Origin: Pseudorasbora parva
Taxonomy: Eukaryota > Chordata > Actinopteri > Cypriniformes > Gobionidae
DNA length: 64,000 bases
Direction: 5' to 3'
Assembly (NCBI RefSeq): GCF_024679245.1
Contig: NC_090182.1
Coordinates: 32,945,047 to 33,009,046 of the forward strand
The translations under genes and the position numbers were made by a program. Below, one piece after another: positions 22,873 through 32,434 of this stretch (the stretch's first letter is position 1; each line of letters starts with the position of its first letter). The notes below the pieces were generated by a model. That model searched no databases. It saw only the letters and a list, made by a program, of their open reading frames with translations, and had not been told where the DNA came from.

Positions 22873-25004
22873 GTGGTTCCCCCCGTAGGGAAACGGTGTT
22901 TACCCCTGCCAATGGTACCCGTTTCCCTGCGGCACCCTCTGGGGGCCGCGCTGCCAACCCCGCCGAAATGCCGGGGCGCAGTCGGTCTCCGCGGGCCACC
23001 CGAGGGTGGTCCGCGCCCCCTTCGGGGGGCCCCCGAGCAGTCAAGTCAGTCGTTCCCTGCCGGTCCGCCGCTTCAGGGCACTGTGCTTGTTGCTCAAAGT
23101 ACACCAGAGGCCAGCCTCGAGAGGCTGGTTCCCTTAGTAGATTTTCTAGACGAGTGGAAACGTCTATCAAATATATCTCATTGGGTCCTGCAGATAATAG
23201 AAAGGGGGTACGCCATTCAATTCAAAAGTCGGCCACCTCCTTTCAGCGGTGTCCTACCTACAGAGGTGGGCCCGGAGCAGGCTCTGGTAATGGCACAGGA
23301 AGTACAGACACTCCTACAAAAAGGGGCTATAGAGAGGGTTGCCCCTCCCAGCAGGGAGTCTGGGTTTTACAGCCGTTACTTCATCGTGCCGAAGAAGGAT
23401 GGGGGCTTACGCCCGATATTAGATCTGCGTCTACTAAATCGCTCGGTGGACAAGCTCAAGTTCAAGATGCTCACACTCAGACAGATTGTGTCGCAGATCA
23501 AACTAGAGGATTGGTTTGTCACCATAGACCTCAAAGATGCGTATTTTCATGTCTCCATCCTTCCACATCACAGGAAGTTTCTCAGGTTTGCCTTCGGGGT
23601 AGAGGCATACCAATATCGAGTACTTCCTTTCGGTCTAGCACTGTCACCCCGCACATTCACCAAGTGTGTGGATGCAGCTTCGGCACCGTTGCGTCTGCAG
23701 GGCATCCGCATACTGAACTATATCGACGACTGGCTGATTCTAGCGAATACAGAGCAGATGGCGGTTCAGCATCGAGATGCTGTTCTCGCACATATGTCGA
23801 AGTTGGGGTTGAGGCTGAACGCCAAGAAGAGTGTGCTTTCTCCGGCTCAGAGAACCACTTTTCTAGGTGTGAACTGGAATTCGGTAATAATGCGGGCGCA
23901 ATTATCGCCAACACGCATAGCATCGATCCTGGCAGCAGTCAAAGAACAGAAGCTAGGCCGGGCCATCACTGTGAAACAGTTCCAGAAACTGTTAGGTCTC
24001 ATGGCAGCAGCGTCCAACGTTATACCTCTTGGCCTACTGTACATGAGGCCACTGCAGTGGTGGCTCAAAACAAAAGGATTCTCCCTGAGGGGAAATCCGC
24101 TCCGCACGATCACAGTCACGCGGCGATGCCTACGTGCTCTGGTCATGTGGAAAAACCCGGGGTTTTTATCTCAGGGTCCCGTGTTAGGGGCTCATGTTCG
24201 TCGCGTAACGCTAACGACAGATGCCTCTCTCACGGGCTGGGGGGCGACCATGAGTGGTCGCTCATCCCAGGGTCTTTGGCAGGAACATCAGGGGCACTGG
24301 CACATAAATCGGCTAGAGATGCTCGCAGTGTTTCTTGCATTGAAACAGTTCCTGCCCGACCTCAGGGGCCACCATGTGCTAGTCAGGTCAGACAACACAT
24401 CGGTGGTCGCCTATATAAATCATCAGGGGGGTCTGAGGTCCCGTCCGTTGGACAAATTGGCACATCGGATCCTCCTGTGGGCCCAAGGGAAATTGCTGTC
24501 GATCAGAGCAGTATATATCCCGGGGGTCCTGAATCAGGAAGCAGACAGCTGTCGAGGCAGGGGCCGAGGCCCGGGGAATGGAGACTCCACCCAGAGGTGG
24601 TGGAGCTCCTATGGAAGGTATATGGGAGAGCAGAAATAGACCTATTTGCTTCGGCGGAGAATTCTCACTGCCCGCAGTGGTTTTCTCTGACCCATCCAGC
24701 CCCGCTGGGGTTGGATGCCATGGTACAGGAGTGGCCGAGGCTACCTCTGTACGCCTTCCCCCCGATTGTCTTGCTTCCAGGAGTTCTAGAGAGGGTATGC
24801 CGGGACGGGGCCCAGGTACTTCTAGTGGCTCCGTACTGGCCGACCAGAGTGTGGTTTTCGGACCTAATATCTCTCCTGGAAGGCTCTCCGATGGAGATTC
24901 CGACCAGGAGGAATCTACTCTCTCAGGTGGGCGGGAGATTCCTGCACCCACGCCCGGAGATGTGGAAACTATGGGCCTGGCCTCTGAGGGGGCTAGGCTC
25001 ATAG
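22873..25004 (+). pseudogene. DIRS reverse transcriptase / RNase H, copy A
   Basis: RNA-dependent DNA polymerase with RNase H, needed to copy the element. The frame starting at 22873 runs 588 codons. RT motifs include SRYFIVPKKDGGLRPILDLR (about residue 165), VTIDLKDAYFHV, and catalytic YIDDW at 23719-23733 (residue 283). RNase H follows with TDASLTGWGA (about 24217), NRLEMLAVFLAL and SDNTSVVAYINHQGG. A one-base loss in EADS-LSRQ at about 24550 shifts the frame; the rest continues in another frame to a stop at 25002-25004 (ending LWAWPLRGLGS). It overlaps the recombinase frame, as usual in DIRS. A single frameshift separates it from an intact gene. Confidence 0.92.
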
Positions 25005-26005
25005 AGAAAGGTCTCTCGGCCGAGGTCGTAGAGACCATCCTTCACTCCAGAGCTCCATCCACGAGGAAGCTGTACGCTCTGAAAGGGAAACTTTTCTCAG
25101 CATGGTGCAGAGAACGCCAGTGGGACCCAGTTAACTGCCCGGTTGGTACAGTGCTGGAGTTCCTGCAGGCAAGGTTCTCGGCAGGGTTGACCCCCTCCAC
25201 AATAAAGGTGTACGTGGCGGCCTTGGGTGCCTTCCACGTCCCTTTCGGTGGAGTGTCTTTGGGAAGACACCCTCTGATTACACGCTTCCTCCGTGGCACT
25301 TTGAGGTTGAGGCCGGCTATGCACTCGAGGGTCCCAGCATGGGACTTGGCCATTGTCTTGAGGGGCTTGTCTGGGCCACCGTTCGAACCTTTAGAGGAGG
25401 TTTCGGACAAGTTCCTCACCCTAAAAACCATCTTCCTTTTGGCCATTTCATCTCTCAAAAGAATAGGAGATATTCAGTCCCTGTCTGTAGGGCCCTCATG
25501 TTTGGAGTTTGCGCCTGGGATGGTGAAAGCCTGTCTGCATCCCAGGCCGGGTTATGTCCCCAAAGTTCCTACGAGCCCACGGGGCCCCATTACTCTCCAA
25601 GCCTTCTGTCCTCCTCTGTTTAAGACATCAGACCAGGAAAGATTGAATCTGCTGTGTCCTGTGAGGGCACTGGATACATATGTCCACAGAGCTGCCCTGT
25701 GGAGAAAATCTGACCAGATATTTGTCTGTTTCGGACCCCCTAAGAAGGGGGCTCCAGTATCCAAGCAGAGGATGAGCAAGTGGGTGGTCGAGGCTATCTC
25801 ACTTGGTTACGAGGCGGCCGGGCAGCCGTCTCCACTGGCTGTCCGGGCGCATTCCACCAGGGGTATGGCTGCTTCGAAAGCACTTTTGTCGGGGGCTTCC
25901 CTCCATGACATCTGTAACGCGGCCGGTTGGTCGTCTCCATTAACTTTTGTCAGGTTCTACGAACTTGACCTGGCATCTACTGTTGGGGCACAGGTACTCT
26001 CGTAA
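24578..26005 (+). CDS. DIRS tyrosine recombinase (YR), copy A
   Basis: Phage-integrase-like tyrosine recombinase that is thought to insert the circular DIRS DNA. The open frame is 475 codons; the first part overlaps the RT/RNase H frame and may not be translated from this first Met. The conserved portion starts about 25000 with ILHSRAPSTRKLYALKGKLF (core-binding domain) and LTPSTIKVYVAALGAFH. Catalytic residues by motif: Arg in SSLKRIGDIQSL (about 25458), His and Arg in HSTRGMAASKAL (about 25850), and the Tyr nucleophile in FVRFYELD (25958-25960). The frame is intact to the stop at 26003-26005. The active-site set appears complete; activity is untested. Confidence 0.9.
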   Translation: METPPRGGGAPMEGIWESRNRPICFGGEFSLPAVVFSDPSSPAGVGCHGTGVAEATSVRLPPDCLASRSSREGMPGRGPGTSSGSVLADQSVVFGPNISPGRLSDGDSDQEESTLSGGREIPAPTPGDVETMGLASEGARLIEKGLSAEVVETILHSRAPSTRKLYALKGKLFSAWCRERQWDPVNCPVGTVLEFLQARFSAGLTPSTIKVYVAALGAFHVPFGGVSLGRHPLITRFLRGTLRLRPAMHSRVPAWDLAIVLRGLSGPPFEPLEEVSDKFLTLKTIFLLAISSLKRIGDIQSLSVGPSCLEFAPGMVKACLHPRPGYVPKVPTSPRGPITLQAFCPPLFKTSDQERLNLLCPVRALDTYVHRAALWRKSDQIFVCFGPPKKGAPVSKQRMSKWVVEAISLGYEAAGQPSPLAVRAHSTRGMAASKALLSGASLHDICNAAGWSSPLTFVRFYELDLASTVGAQVLS

Positions 26006-26065
26006 CCGTGTGCGCTTCGGCTTCACACATACGAGACACTTGGTCCTATGGTGATGTGGGTATAA

Positions 26066-26166
26066 GCGTTCTCACAGCGTTTCGACGCAGCTCGAGTTCC
26101 CCGAAAGGGAACGTCTCAGGTTACGTATGTAACCCTAGTTCCCTGAGGGAACGAGACGCTGCGTCG
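26066..26166. repeat. Internal complementary region (ICR) of DIRS copy A
   Basis: It reads as complement of the left terminus (CGAGTTCCCCGAAAGGGAA) joined at 26111/26112 to complement of the right terminus (CGTCTCAGGTTACGTATG...). This is the circle-junction template known for DIRS elements. Confidence 0.92.
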
Positions 26167-26209
26167 CTTTGCCATACTCCCGCCGTGTCCGTGATCACTT
26201 ACTTCAGGC

Positions 26210-26415
26210 TTTATCAGAAGTTAGTTCCTGTTTGTTTTCACGGACGCTTTATAGCTTCCGGTCGATGACGTCATCACGCCGACGATCAATCTTTTTTCCG
26301 ATGGAATGGTTCTACAGGCGCTTCACGACGCATTAACGCAGAGGCGTTCTCACAGCGTTTCGACGCAGCGTCTCGTTCCCTCAGGGAACTAGGGTTACAT
26401 ACGTAACCTGAGACG
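26210..26415 (-). promoter_or_regulatory. Right ITR of DIRS copy A, with inward-facing CRE/TATA
   Basis: Inverted copy of 19191-19369, extended at its outer end by the palindromic GGTTACATACGTAACC-type terminus. TTTATA and TGACGTCA occur in the order expected for a promoter reading leftward into the element. Confidence 0.6.
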
Positions 26416-27074
26416 TTATGCCACCTTAAGAACTACTATTAAGTAACTACTAATTCAGCTTCACAAGGAATAACTATTAAGTAACTACTAATTAACAGTG
26501 ATGCACAGTATCAGATAGAGGCCCTTTCTTCTTCTTTAGTACTAATGTTGTTAGATAAATGTACTACTGTTATGTGTACTATATGTAAATATTCATTTAC
26601 ATTCACTCGCAAATGTGCCAATTAATGTTTCTGTCTGTGTGTGTCCCCACGCTATAATGTTGCAGTTCTTGCAGCATTAAATCAGAGAAAACAATTCTAG
26701 TGAAAGAGTACACAGATTCATGAGTGCACATGCAGAGTGCACAAAATGTGAGTGCACACGCAATTTCTGTGAGTCCAGTTTTGTGCGAGAGAATGGATTG
26801 AGATTCCGCTTGTAAGCAGAGATTCATTGCTTGTAAACTTGATGTGCTCTCGCGGTACAATATTAATATTACATTAATGAGGATGTTGATGATTTCTTTT
26901 TTTTTTAAATGTAAGTATTGTCTGCAACCAGAAGTTCAGGACGGAACCCCATCCCCAATCTAAGTGCCTTGCCAACATGGCTCAGGCATTTTATGTTTAT
27001 GTGATACCAAATGATTTCTGTATTTAAGGCAATGACTGAGGGGAAAATGAGAATACAGGGAACCTATGAGTCAT

Positions 27075-27690
27075 TAAAAAAGAATTACCAAATAGTTCTC
27101 AAGTAGTTACTTAGAACCTGGAACAGTATTATAAAATGTGAAAACAAACCCATTCATAATTATTGAAGAATTACCAAATAGTTCTCAAGGAGTTACTTAG
27201 AACCTGGAACAGTATTCTAAAGTGAAAACAAACCCATTCATAATTATTGAAGAATTACCAAATAGTTCTCAAGGAGTTACTTAGAACCTGGAACAGTATT
27301 CTAAAGTGAAAACAAACCCATTCATAATTAATGAAGAATTACCAAATAGTTCTCAAGGAGTTACTTAGAACCTGGAACAGTATTCTAAAGTGAAAACAAA
27401 CCCATTCATAATTATTGAAGAATTACCAAATAGTTCTCAAGTAGTTACTTAGAACCTGGAACAGTATTCTAAAGTGAAAACAAACCCATTCATAATTATT
27501 GAAGAATTACCAAATAGTTCTCAAGGAGTTACTTAGAACCTGGAACAGTATTCTAAAGTGAAAACATAAGGAACCCATTCATAACTAATGAAGAATTACC
27601 AAATAGTTCTCAAGGAGTTACTTAGAACCTGGAACAGTATTCTAAAGTGAAAACAAACCCATTCATAATTATTGAAGAATTACCAAATAG
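27075..27690. repeat. 84-bp tandem array in the left palindrome arm
   Basis: Seven units, each with AGAATTACCAAATAGTTCTC and CTGGAACAGTATTCTAAAG. The spacing of GTTCTC is 84 bases between units two and six; the last interval is 89. The right arm holds two units only (about 30080-30250). Confidence 0.95.
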
Positions 27691-27699
27691 TTAATAGTT

Positions 27700-29020
27700 A
27701 AATAATTAAGCCTAACTACCATTAATACAGAACTAATAAAGGAAATTTGACCCTCTATTCTAAAGTGAAAGTTTTATCCTCATTAATTATGACACTTATT
27801 GAATGATATTTAAGTTTATTGACCAGAATAAGTCAATAATTAAGCCTAACTACCATTAATACAGTACTAATAAAGGAAATTTGACCCTCTATTCTAAAGT
27901 GAAAGTTTTATCCTCAAATATGGTAGTAATTTATATAAGTTAATAAGCAGCTTCTACAGACACAAAACATATTTTTTGTCTATTTGGATAAATAGTGAAA
28001 GGTACAACATGAATGTATTGGCAACATTTAAACAAAGGTGTTTTTACCTCAAAATACATAAAATATATTTTATATCATATACACATTTACAATTTTCCTT
28101 TTACCATTTTATAGATACACATTACTTCCCTAAACACAAACAGCAATTTAACAGAGACTAAAAATGACAATACAACTTAATGGGTTAATGGGCAATCTAG
28201 CATTACAATTATATTTTGAGCCCCTAATCTCACTCAAACCTCTAAACATACACATAATGATTTTTTTAAAGTGAAAATATATAAAGAAAAACATAACTAA
28301 CAAAAGTGTAATCACAATCATTTCTTTATTGTGAAAATGTCAAAAGCGGTACCAATAGTAGTCCGAGTGACGATGTGTTGCAGTCGAAGTCATCTCTGGT
28401 GATATAGTTTTGTATGAGGTAACGTTACAGAGAATTTAAGTTATTTAATTTAAACTTAATCCCACTATTTGAAGGCGCGCGCGTTTCTCATTCACCACAG
28501 ACTAAAAACTAAAACACGGCCTGTCGCAATCTGTGACGAAGCAGGCGAGAGCCAATGAGCGTTTGATATCACTGCCGTAAAACGCAATGTTTGAATTCCC
28601 CACCAGCGCGGGTTTTGTTTACGGTCGCTGTTGAAGAGAAAGATGGAGCGCGGGATTTGTTAACGGTCGCTATTGAAGAGAAAGATGGAGAACGCTGGAT
28701 AAAGAAGTTCCTCGTATGGATTCTAAAGATGTGGATTACACCGAACGAATTAAATTAGTGTCTTTTGTGAATTTATGTTGCGTTTTGGTGTACTTTCTAG
28801 TCATTGTGGCCCATGGCAAGCAACATAAGTATTACTTGATAAATAATAGTTAAATGATTACAGAAATCCTATTCATTTTAGGGTTTTAAGGTGTAGTTTG
28901 TTTAATGTAAATCCTTTGAACTGAGTGTGCAGCAGAATGTTTATTGCTTTTAATGTTTTACGTATTAGATTCACGTAGAACCACACATAAAAATACACAT
29001 AACTGCTCAACAATAAGAAC
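27700..29020. other. Inner arm and loop of the 12-kb element; no gene seen
   Basis: 27700-27930 holds two direct copies of a block with CCATTAATACAG and GGAAATTTGACCCTC; its inverted partner is at 29020-29090. The loop is AT-rich except for 28475-28740, which is GC-richer and includes a perfect-length 42-base tandem pair (28606-28647, 28648-28689) around GAAGAGAAAGATGGA. This could be a former promoter or first exon, but no downstream coding exon was found. Confidence 0.5.
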
Positions 29021-29092
29021 TTATCTTTAGAATAGAGGGTCAAATTTCCTTTATTAGTGCTGTATTAATGGTAGTTAGGCTTAACTATTTAA

Positions 29093-30061
29093 AGGGGGGG
29101 TGAAATGCTGTTTCATGCATACTGATCTTTTTACACTGTTAAAGACTTGGAATCCCATACTAAACATAGACAAAGTTTCAAAAGTTAAGGTGGACGTTTG
29201 ATGGGAGTATTTCTTTGTCAAAAATACTACTTCCGGTTAGTCATAAGTTTCGGCAAGTTTTTTGAGATCATGCGTCCCCTTTGACGTTAACGGGGGCGGA
29301 ATTTCCTTGTATGGGCCTTACGGACAATTCTACCGGAAGCGCGTGAGAGAGAGCGAGGGAGAGTGCGAAAGCAACAGGCTACGCCCATCAAAGCGCTGGC
29401 TTGTAGGATGCTAAACAGGTGATATAACCAGTAGCTACTGACTTACCCACTGATAGGCCGGCGGTCGATCTGTATTAGCACTTTCCTCACGCGACGGGCG
29501 AATCACTTTCCTCACAGAGCGACTCACTTTCCTCACGCGGCAGGCGAATCACTTTCCTCACTGAGCGAATCACTTTCCTCACAGAGCGACTCACTTTCCT
29601 CACGCGGCGGGCGAATCACTTTCCTCACTGAGCGAATCACTTTCCTCACAGAGCGAATCACTTTCCTCACAGAGCGACTCACTTTCCTCACGCGGCGGGC
29701 GAATCACTTTCCTCACTGAGCGAATCACTTTCCTCACAGAGCGAATCACTTTCCTCACGCGGCGGGCGAATCACTTTCCTCACTGAGCGAATCACTTTCC
29801 TCACAGAGCGAATCACTTTCCTCACAGAGCGACTCACTTTCCTCACTGCAGCGCTCTGCTGCACACGTCATTATTTAGCTCCGGTCACACGACACGCCCC
29901 CACCCGCTCGGCTTTTTTCGGAAAGACTCGGAACAGCGCATCTTTCTTATATAATTATAAAAAAAATAAAGACTTTTCGGAGATATGCAGGATGCAATGC
30001 TACTCTATAGGTACTCAAGATTGACATGACACTGACTGAAACTGAGTGTTTCACCCCCCCT
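29093..30061. mobile_element. TTAA-target element B, inserted in the right palindrome arm
   Basis: TTAA lies at 29089-29092 and 30062-30065. The ends are AGGGGGGGTGAAATG and ACCCCCCCT, inverted relative to element A. The left palindrome arm holds the empty site (TAATTATTTAACTATTAAC at about 27695, reverse orientation), showing a simple TTAA insertion. It carries a minisatellite and no transposase. Confidence 0.9.
29475..29850. repeat. Minisatellite of CACTTTCCTCA units in TTAA element B
   Basis: About 20 units of 17-19 bases, each with ACTTTCCTCAC and a variable spacer (AGAGCGAAT, TGAGCGAAT, GCGGCGGGCGAAT). Higher-order order of spacers repeats. Element A has no such array. Confidence 0.95.
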
Positions 30062-31137
30062 TTAACTATTAACTACTTGGTAATTCTTCAATAATTATGA
30101 ATGGGTTTGTTTTCACTTTAGAATACTGTTCCAGGTTCTAAGTAACTCCTTGAGAACTATTTGGTAATTCTTCAATAATTATGAATGGGTTTGTTTTCAC
30201 TTTAGAATACTGTTCCAGGTTCTAAGTAACTACTTGAGAACTATTTGGTAATTCTTTTTTAATGACTCATAGGTTCCCTGTATTCTCATTTTCCCCTCAG
30301 TCATTGCCTTAAATACAGAAATCATTTGGTATCACATAAACATAAAATGCCTGAGCCATGTTGGCAAGGCACTTAGATTGGGGATGGGGTTCCGTCCTGA
30401 ACTTCTGGTTGCAGACAATACTTACATTTAAAAAAAAAAGAAATCATCAACATCCTCATTAATGTAGTATTAATATTGTACCGCGAGAGCACATCAAGTT
30501 TACAAGCAATGAATCTCTGCTTACAAGCGGAATCTCAATCCATTCTCTCGCACAAAACTGGACTCACAGAAATTGCGTGTGCACTCACATTTTGTGCACT
30601 CTGCATGTGCACTCATGAATCTGTATACTCTTTCACTAGAATTGTTTTCTCTGATTTAATGCTGCAAGAACTGCAACATTATAGCGTGGGGACACACACA
30701 GACAGAAACATTAATTGGCACATTTGCGAGTGAATGTAAATGAATATTTACATATAGTACACATAACAGTAGTACATTTATCTAACAACATTAGTACTAA
30801 AGAAGAAGAAAGGGCCTCTATCTGATACTGTGCATCACTGTTAATTAGTAGTTACTTAATAGTTATTCCTTGTGAAGCTGAATTAGTAGTTACTTAATAG
30901 TAGTTCTTAAGGAGGCATAACTGAATTGAATAGTTACTGATTAACTAATTGATACTTAACACAATTAAAAAATGCTATTACATATTGATTAGTTAACACT
31001 CATTCCTTAGTAGTTAATATTAGTGACTTGAGTGTTAATGAAGAATTATTCATTAGTACTGCAGTAACTCTTTATTAGTTATGCATTAAGTAAGAAACAG
31101 TATTCTAAAGTGTTACCGAAAAAACGCACAGTGTGCA

Positions 31138-31328
31138 GGACACATAAGGGTGATCTTAAGGGAAATTTTCACTTAAGGTGTTTTATGCAACCCGGCACTG
31201 CTGTTTAACATGGTAAAATATGTAATGGTAAACTAATTGTGTAAGTGAGTTCCTAATGTTCACATTTCGTTGTTGATGGTTATGAAAGAGCAGTTTTATG
31301 TTTGTTAAGCGATGTAATGTTACCTAAG
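31138..31328. other. Probable far end of the Harbinger-like element, then no gene
   Basis: 31145-31195 contains GATCTTAAGGG, TTCACTTAAGGTG and TTATGCAACCC, motifs shared with the Harbinger edges at 13337-13400 and 17230-17345. The remainder is unremarkable. Confidence 0.4.
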
Positions 31329-31333
31329 CTGTC

Positions 31334-32164
31334 TGTGGTGTGGCAAGCAGCGGGGCGAAGGACCGTGAGAGCGGGCCGGTGACGAGTGGTAATGAGTACC
31401 AGCTGCGTGACACACCGGTCTCGTCTTCCGCTGCCTTGGCTCCTCCTTTTAGGCTACGTCTACACTAATCCGGATAAATTTAAAAACGGAGTTTTCGTCT
31501 AAAACACTCCGCGTCCACACTATCATTTTCAATCGTTTTCCAAAAAATGCTCATCTGCACTGAAACGTCTGAAAACGCTTACATCCCCGTACTGCGCATG
31601 TGCAAATCCAAGACGCTTCAACTTGCGTCATTACTGCTACTCGTTTATTTACTCTTTGAAATTTTGCGGCAATGTCGAGAAAAGGCACTGAGTTTTTTAA
31701 ATGGGTCGACAGTGAGGTGGAGATGTTGCTGCGAGTAACACATGAATATAAAGTGCTAAAAGCAAGTGAAAATGTAGACTGGGAGACGTGCTAAAATAAA
31801 TACGGCGTGAATTGGTCATATGACTGCATCACATGGCTAAAAATGTGTCATCGTATTAAAAAGCCTCCGTTTTCACAGTCCACACAAAGACACGAAGACG
31901 GCGTTTTCAAATTTATCCGCTTTGAAGAGAGTTTTCAAAATGATAAGTTTTCATTGACTTAAAACAATGTCTCAGTGTGGACGGAAGGCCAAAACGGAGA
32001 GAAAAATATACGTTTTCAAATGAAAATGTATTAGTGTGGACATGGCCTTATGCTCCCGTCACTTGGCCGCGAGACGAGACCGGTGTGTCACGCAGCTGGT
32101 ACTCATTACCACTCGTCACCGGCCCGCTCTCGCGGTCCCTCGCCCCTCTGCTTGCCACACCACA
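31334..32164. mobile_element. Inverted-repeat element with 5-bp duplication CTGTC
   Basis: CTGTC lies at 31329-31333 and 32165-32169. The arms of about 105 bases are strongly similar inverted copies, beginning TGTGGTGTGGCAAGCAG. A second inverted pair lies inside (GGCTACGTCTACACTAAT at 31452; ATTAGTGTGGACATGGCC at 32029-32046), suggesting another element nested within. Confidence 0.75.
31672..31794 (+). pseudogene. Short SANT/Myb-like fragment in the inner element
   Basis: A 40-codon frame opens MSRKGTEFFKWVDSEVEMLL and continues RVTHEYKVLKASENVDWETC before TAA. The spacing of Trp and acidic residues resembles the start of a Myb/SANT-like domain seen in fish transposon-associated proteins; this is from memory and unverified. 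Sequence after the stop (about 31795-31870) still encodes possible continuation (YGVNWSYDCITW), suggesting a truncated gene. Confidence 0.4.
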
Positions 32165-32434
32165 CTGTCGAATTACGATGGAAGTGTAACTGCTATATGT
32201 TAAATAAGGTAACAACTGTTACTATGTGATTGTTGTAAGACTAGAAGCAGTTAATGTAACGTGTATTGTGAAATGAAAACTGCCTGTTGCACATGCAGGT
32301 CGGGTTTTTGGCCTACACTGGAACTGTTCAATTCAGCGTGAGCGTGATGATTCGAGATGGCGAGCCTTTCCCAGTGAGCTGAACATTGTGAACTGTGAGA
32401 TTTGAGTTCAAACAAACACCTGAGGAATTGGGTA

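Larger units (their letters stand above)
19191..26415 (+). mobile_element. DIRS-type tyrosine-recombinase retrotransposon, copy A
   Basis: The gene order is gag, RT/RNase H, tyrosine recombinase, with inverted terminal repeats instead of LTRs, as known for DIRS elements. The left end starts TTCCCTTTCGGGGAAC; the right end finishes GGTTACATACGTAACC-type palindromes (reverse strand) and GAGACG. An internal complementary region joins complements of both ends at 26111/26112. The insertion site in the opposite palindrome arm reads TTCAATTCAGTTATGCC without interruption, so the insertion caused no sequence loss and no duplication beyond a possible GTT overlap. A hAT MITE sits in gag, and gag and RT carry frameshifts. 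Confidence 0.95.
18995..31117. mobile_element. Very large inverted-repeat (palindromic) element, 8-bp duplication
   Basis: An 8-base direct repeat GAAAAAAC lies at 18987-18994 and 31118-31125. The ends are perfect inverted repeats, GGTAACACTTTAGAATACTG at left. The left arm is 18995-19190 plus 26416 to about 27960; the right arm is about 29020-29092 plus 30062-31117. Within the arms a stretch at 26603-26860 is identical at protein level in every codon to 30476-30733. DIRS copy A interrupts the left arm and TTAA element B the right arm. Without them the element is about 3.9 kb. An 8-base duplication fits hAT-type integration, but no transposase remains. The middle (about 27960-29020) is not part of the arms. 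Confidence 0.85.
17369..31137. mobile_element. Short MITE with TGCACACTGTGCG ends, opened by two large insertions
   Basis: The left end TGCACACTGTGCG (17369-17381) has an exact inverted partner at 31125-31137. Removing the TTAA element (17762-18896) and the 12-kb inverted-repeat element (18995-31117, counting its 8-base duplication once) leaves about 0.5 kb of continuous non-coding sequence. It lies inside the Harbinger-like element. The class is not determined; a clear target duplication was not found. Confidence 0.6.

Noticed and set aside
22313..25779. Antisense open frames over DIRS gag, RT and YR (for example 22313-22678, 24388-25038)
   Set aside because: They are shadows of the coding strand in GC-rich genes and show no protein family.
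27075..29850. CRISPR-like look of the repeats at 27075-27690 and 29475-29850
   Set aside because: Units are directly tandem, without unique spacers of constant length, in a eukaryotic transposon context. They are minisatellites.
26603..30733. Identical 85-codon open frames at 26603-26860 (minus) and 30476-30733 (plus)
   Set aside because: They are the same stretch in two palindrome arms. Identity reflects arm similarity, and the protein has no recognisable domain.
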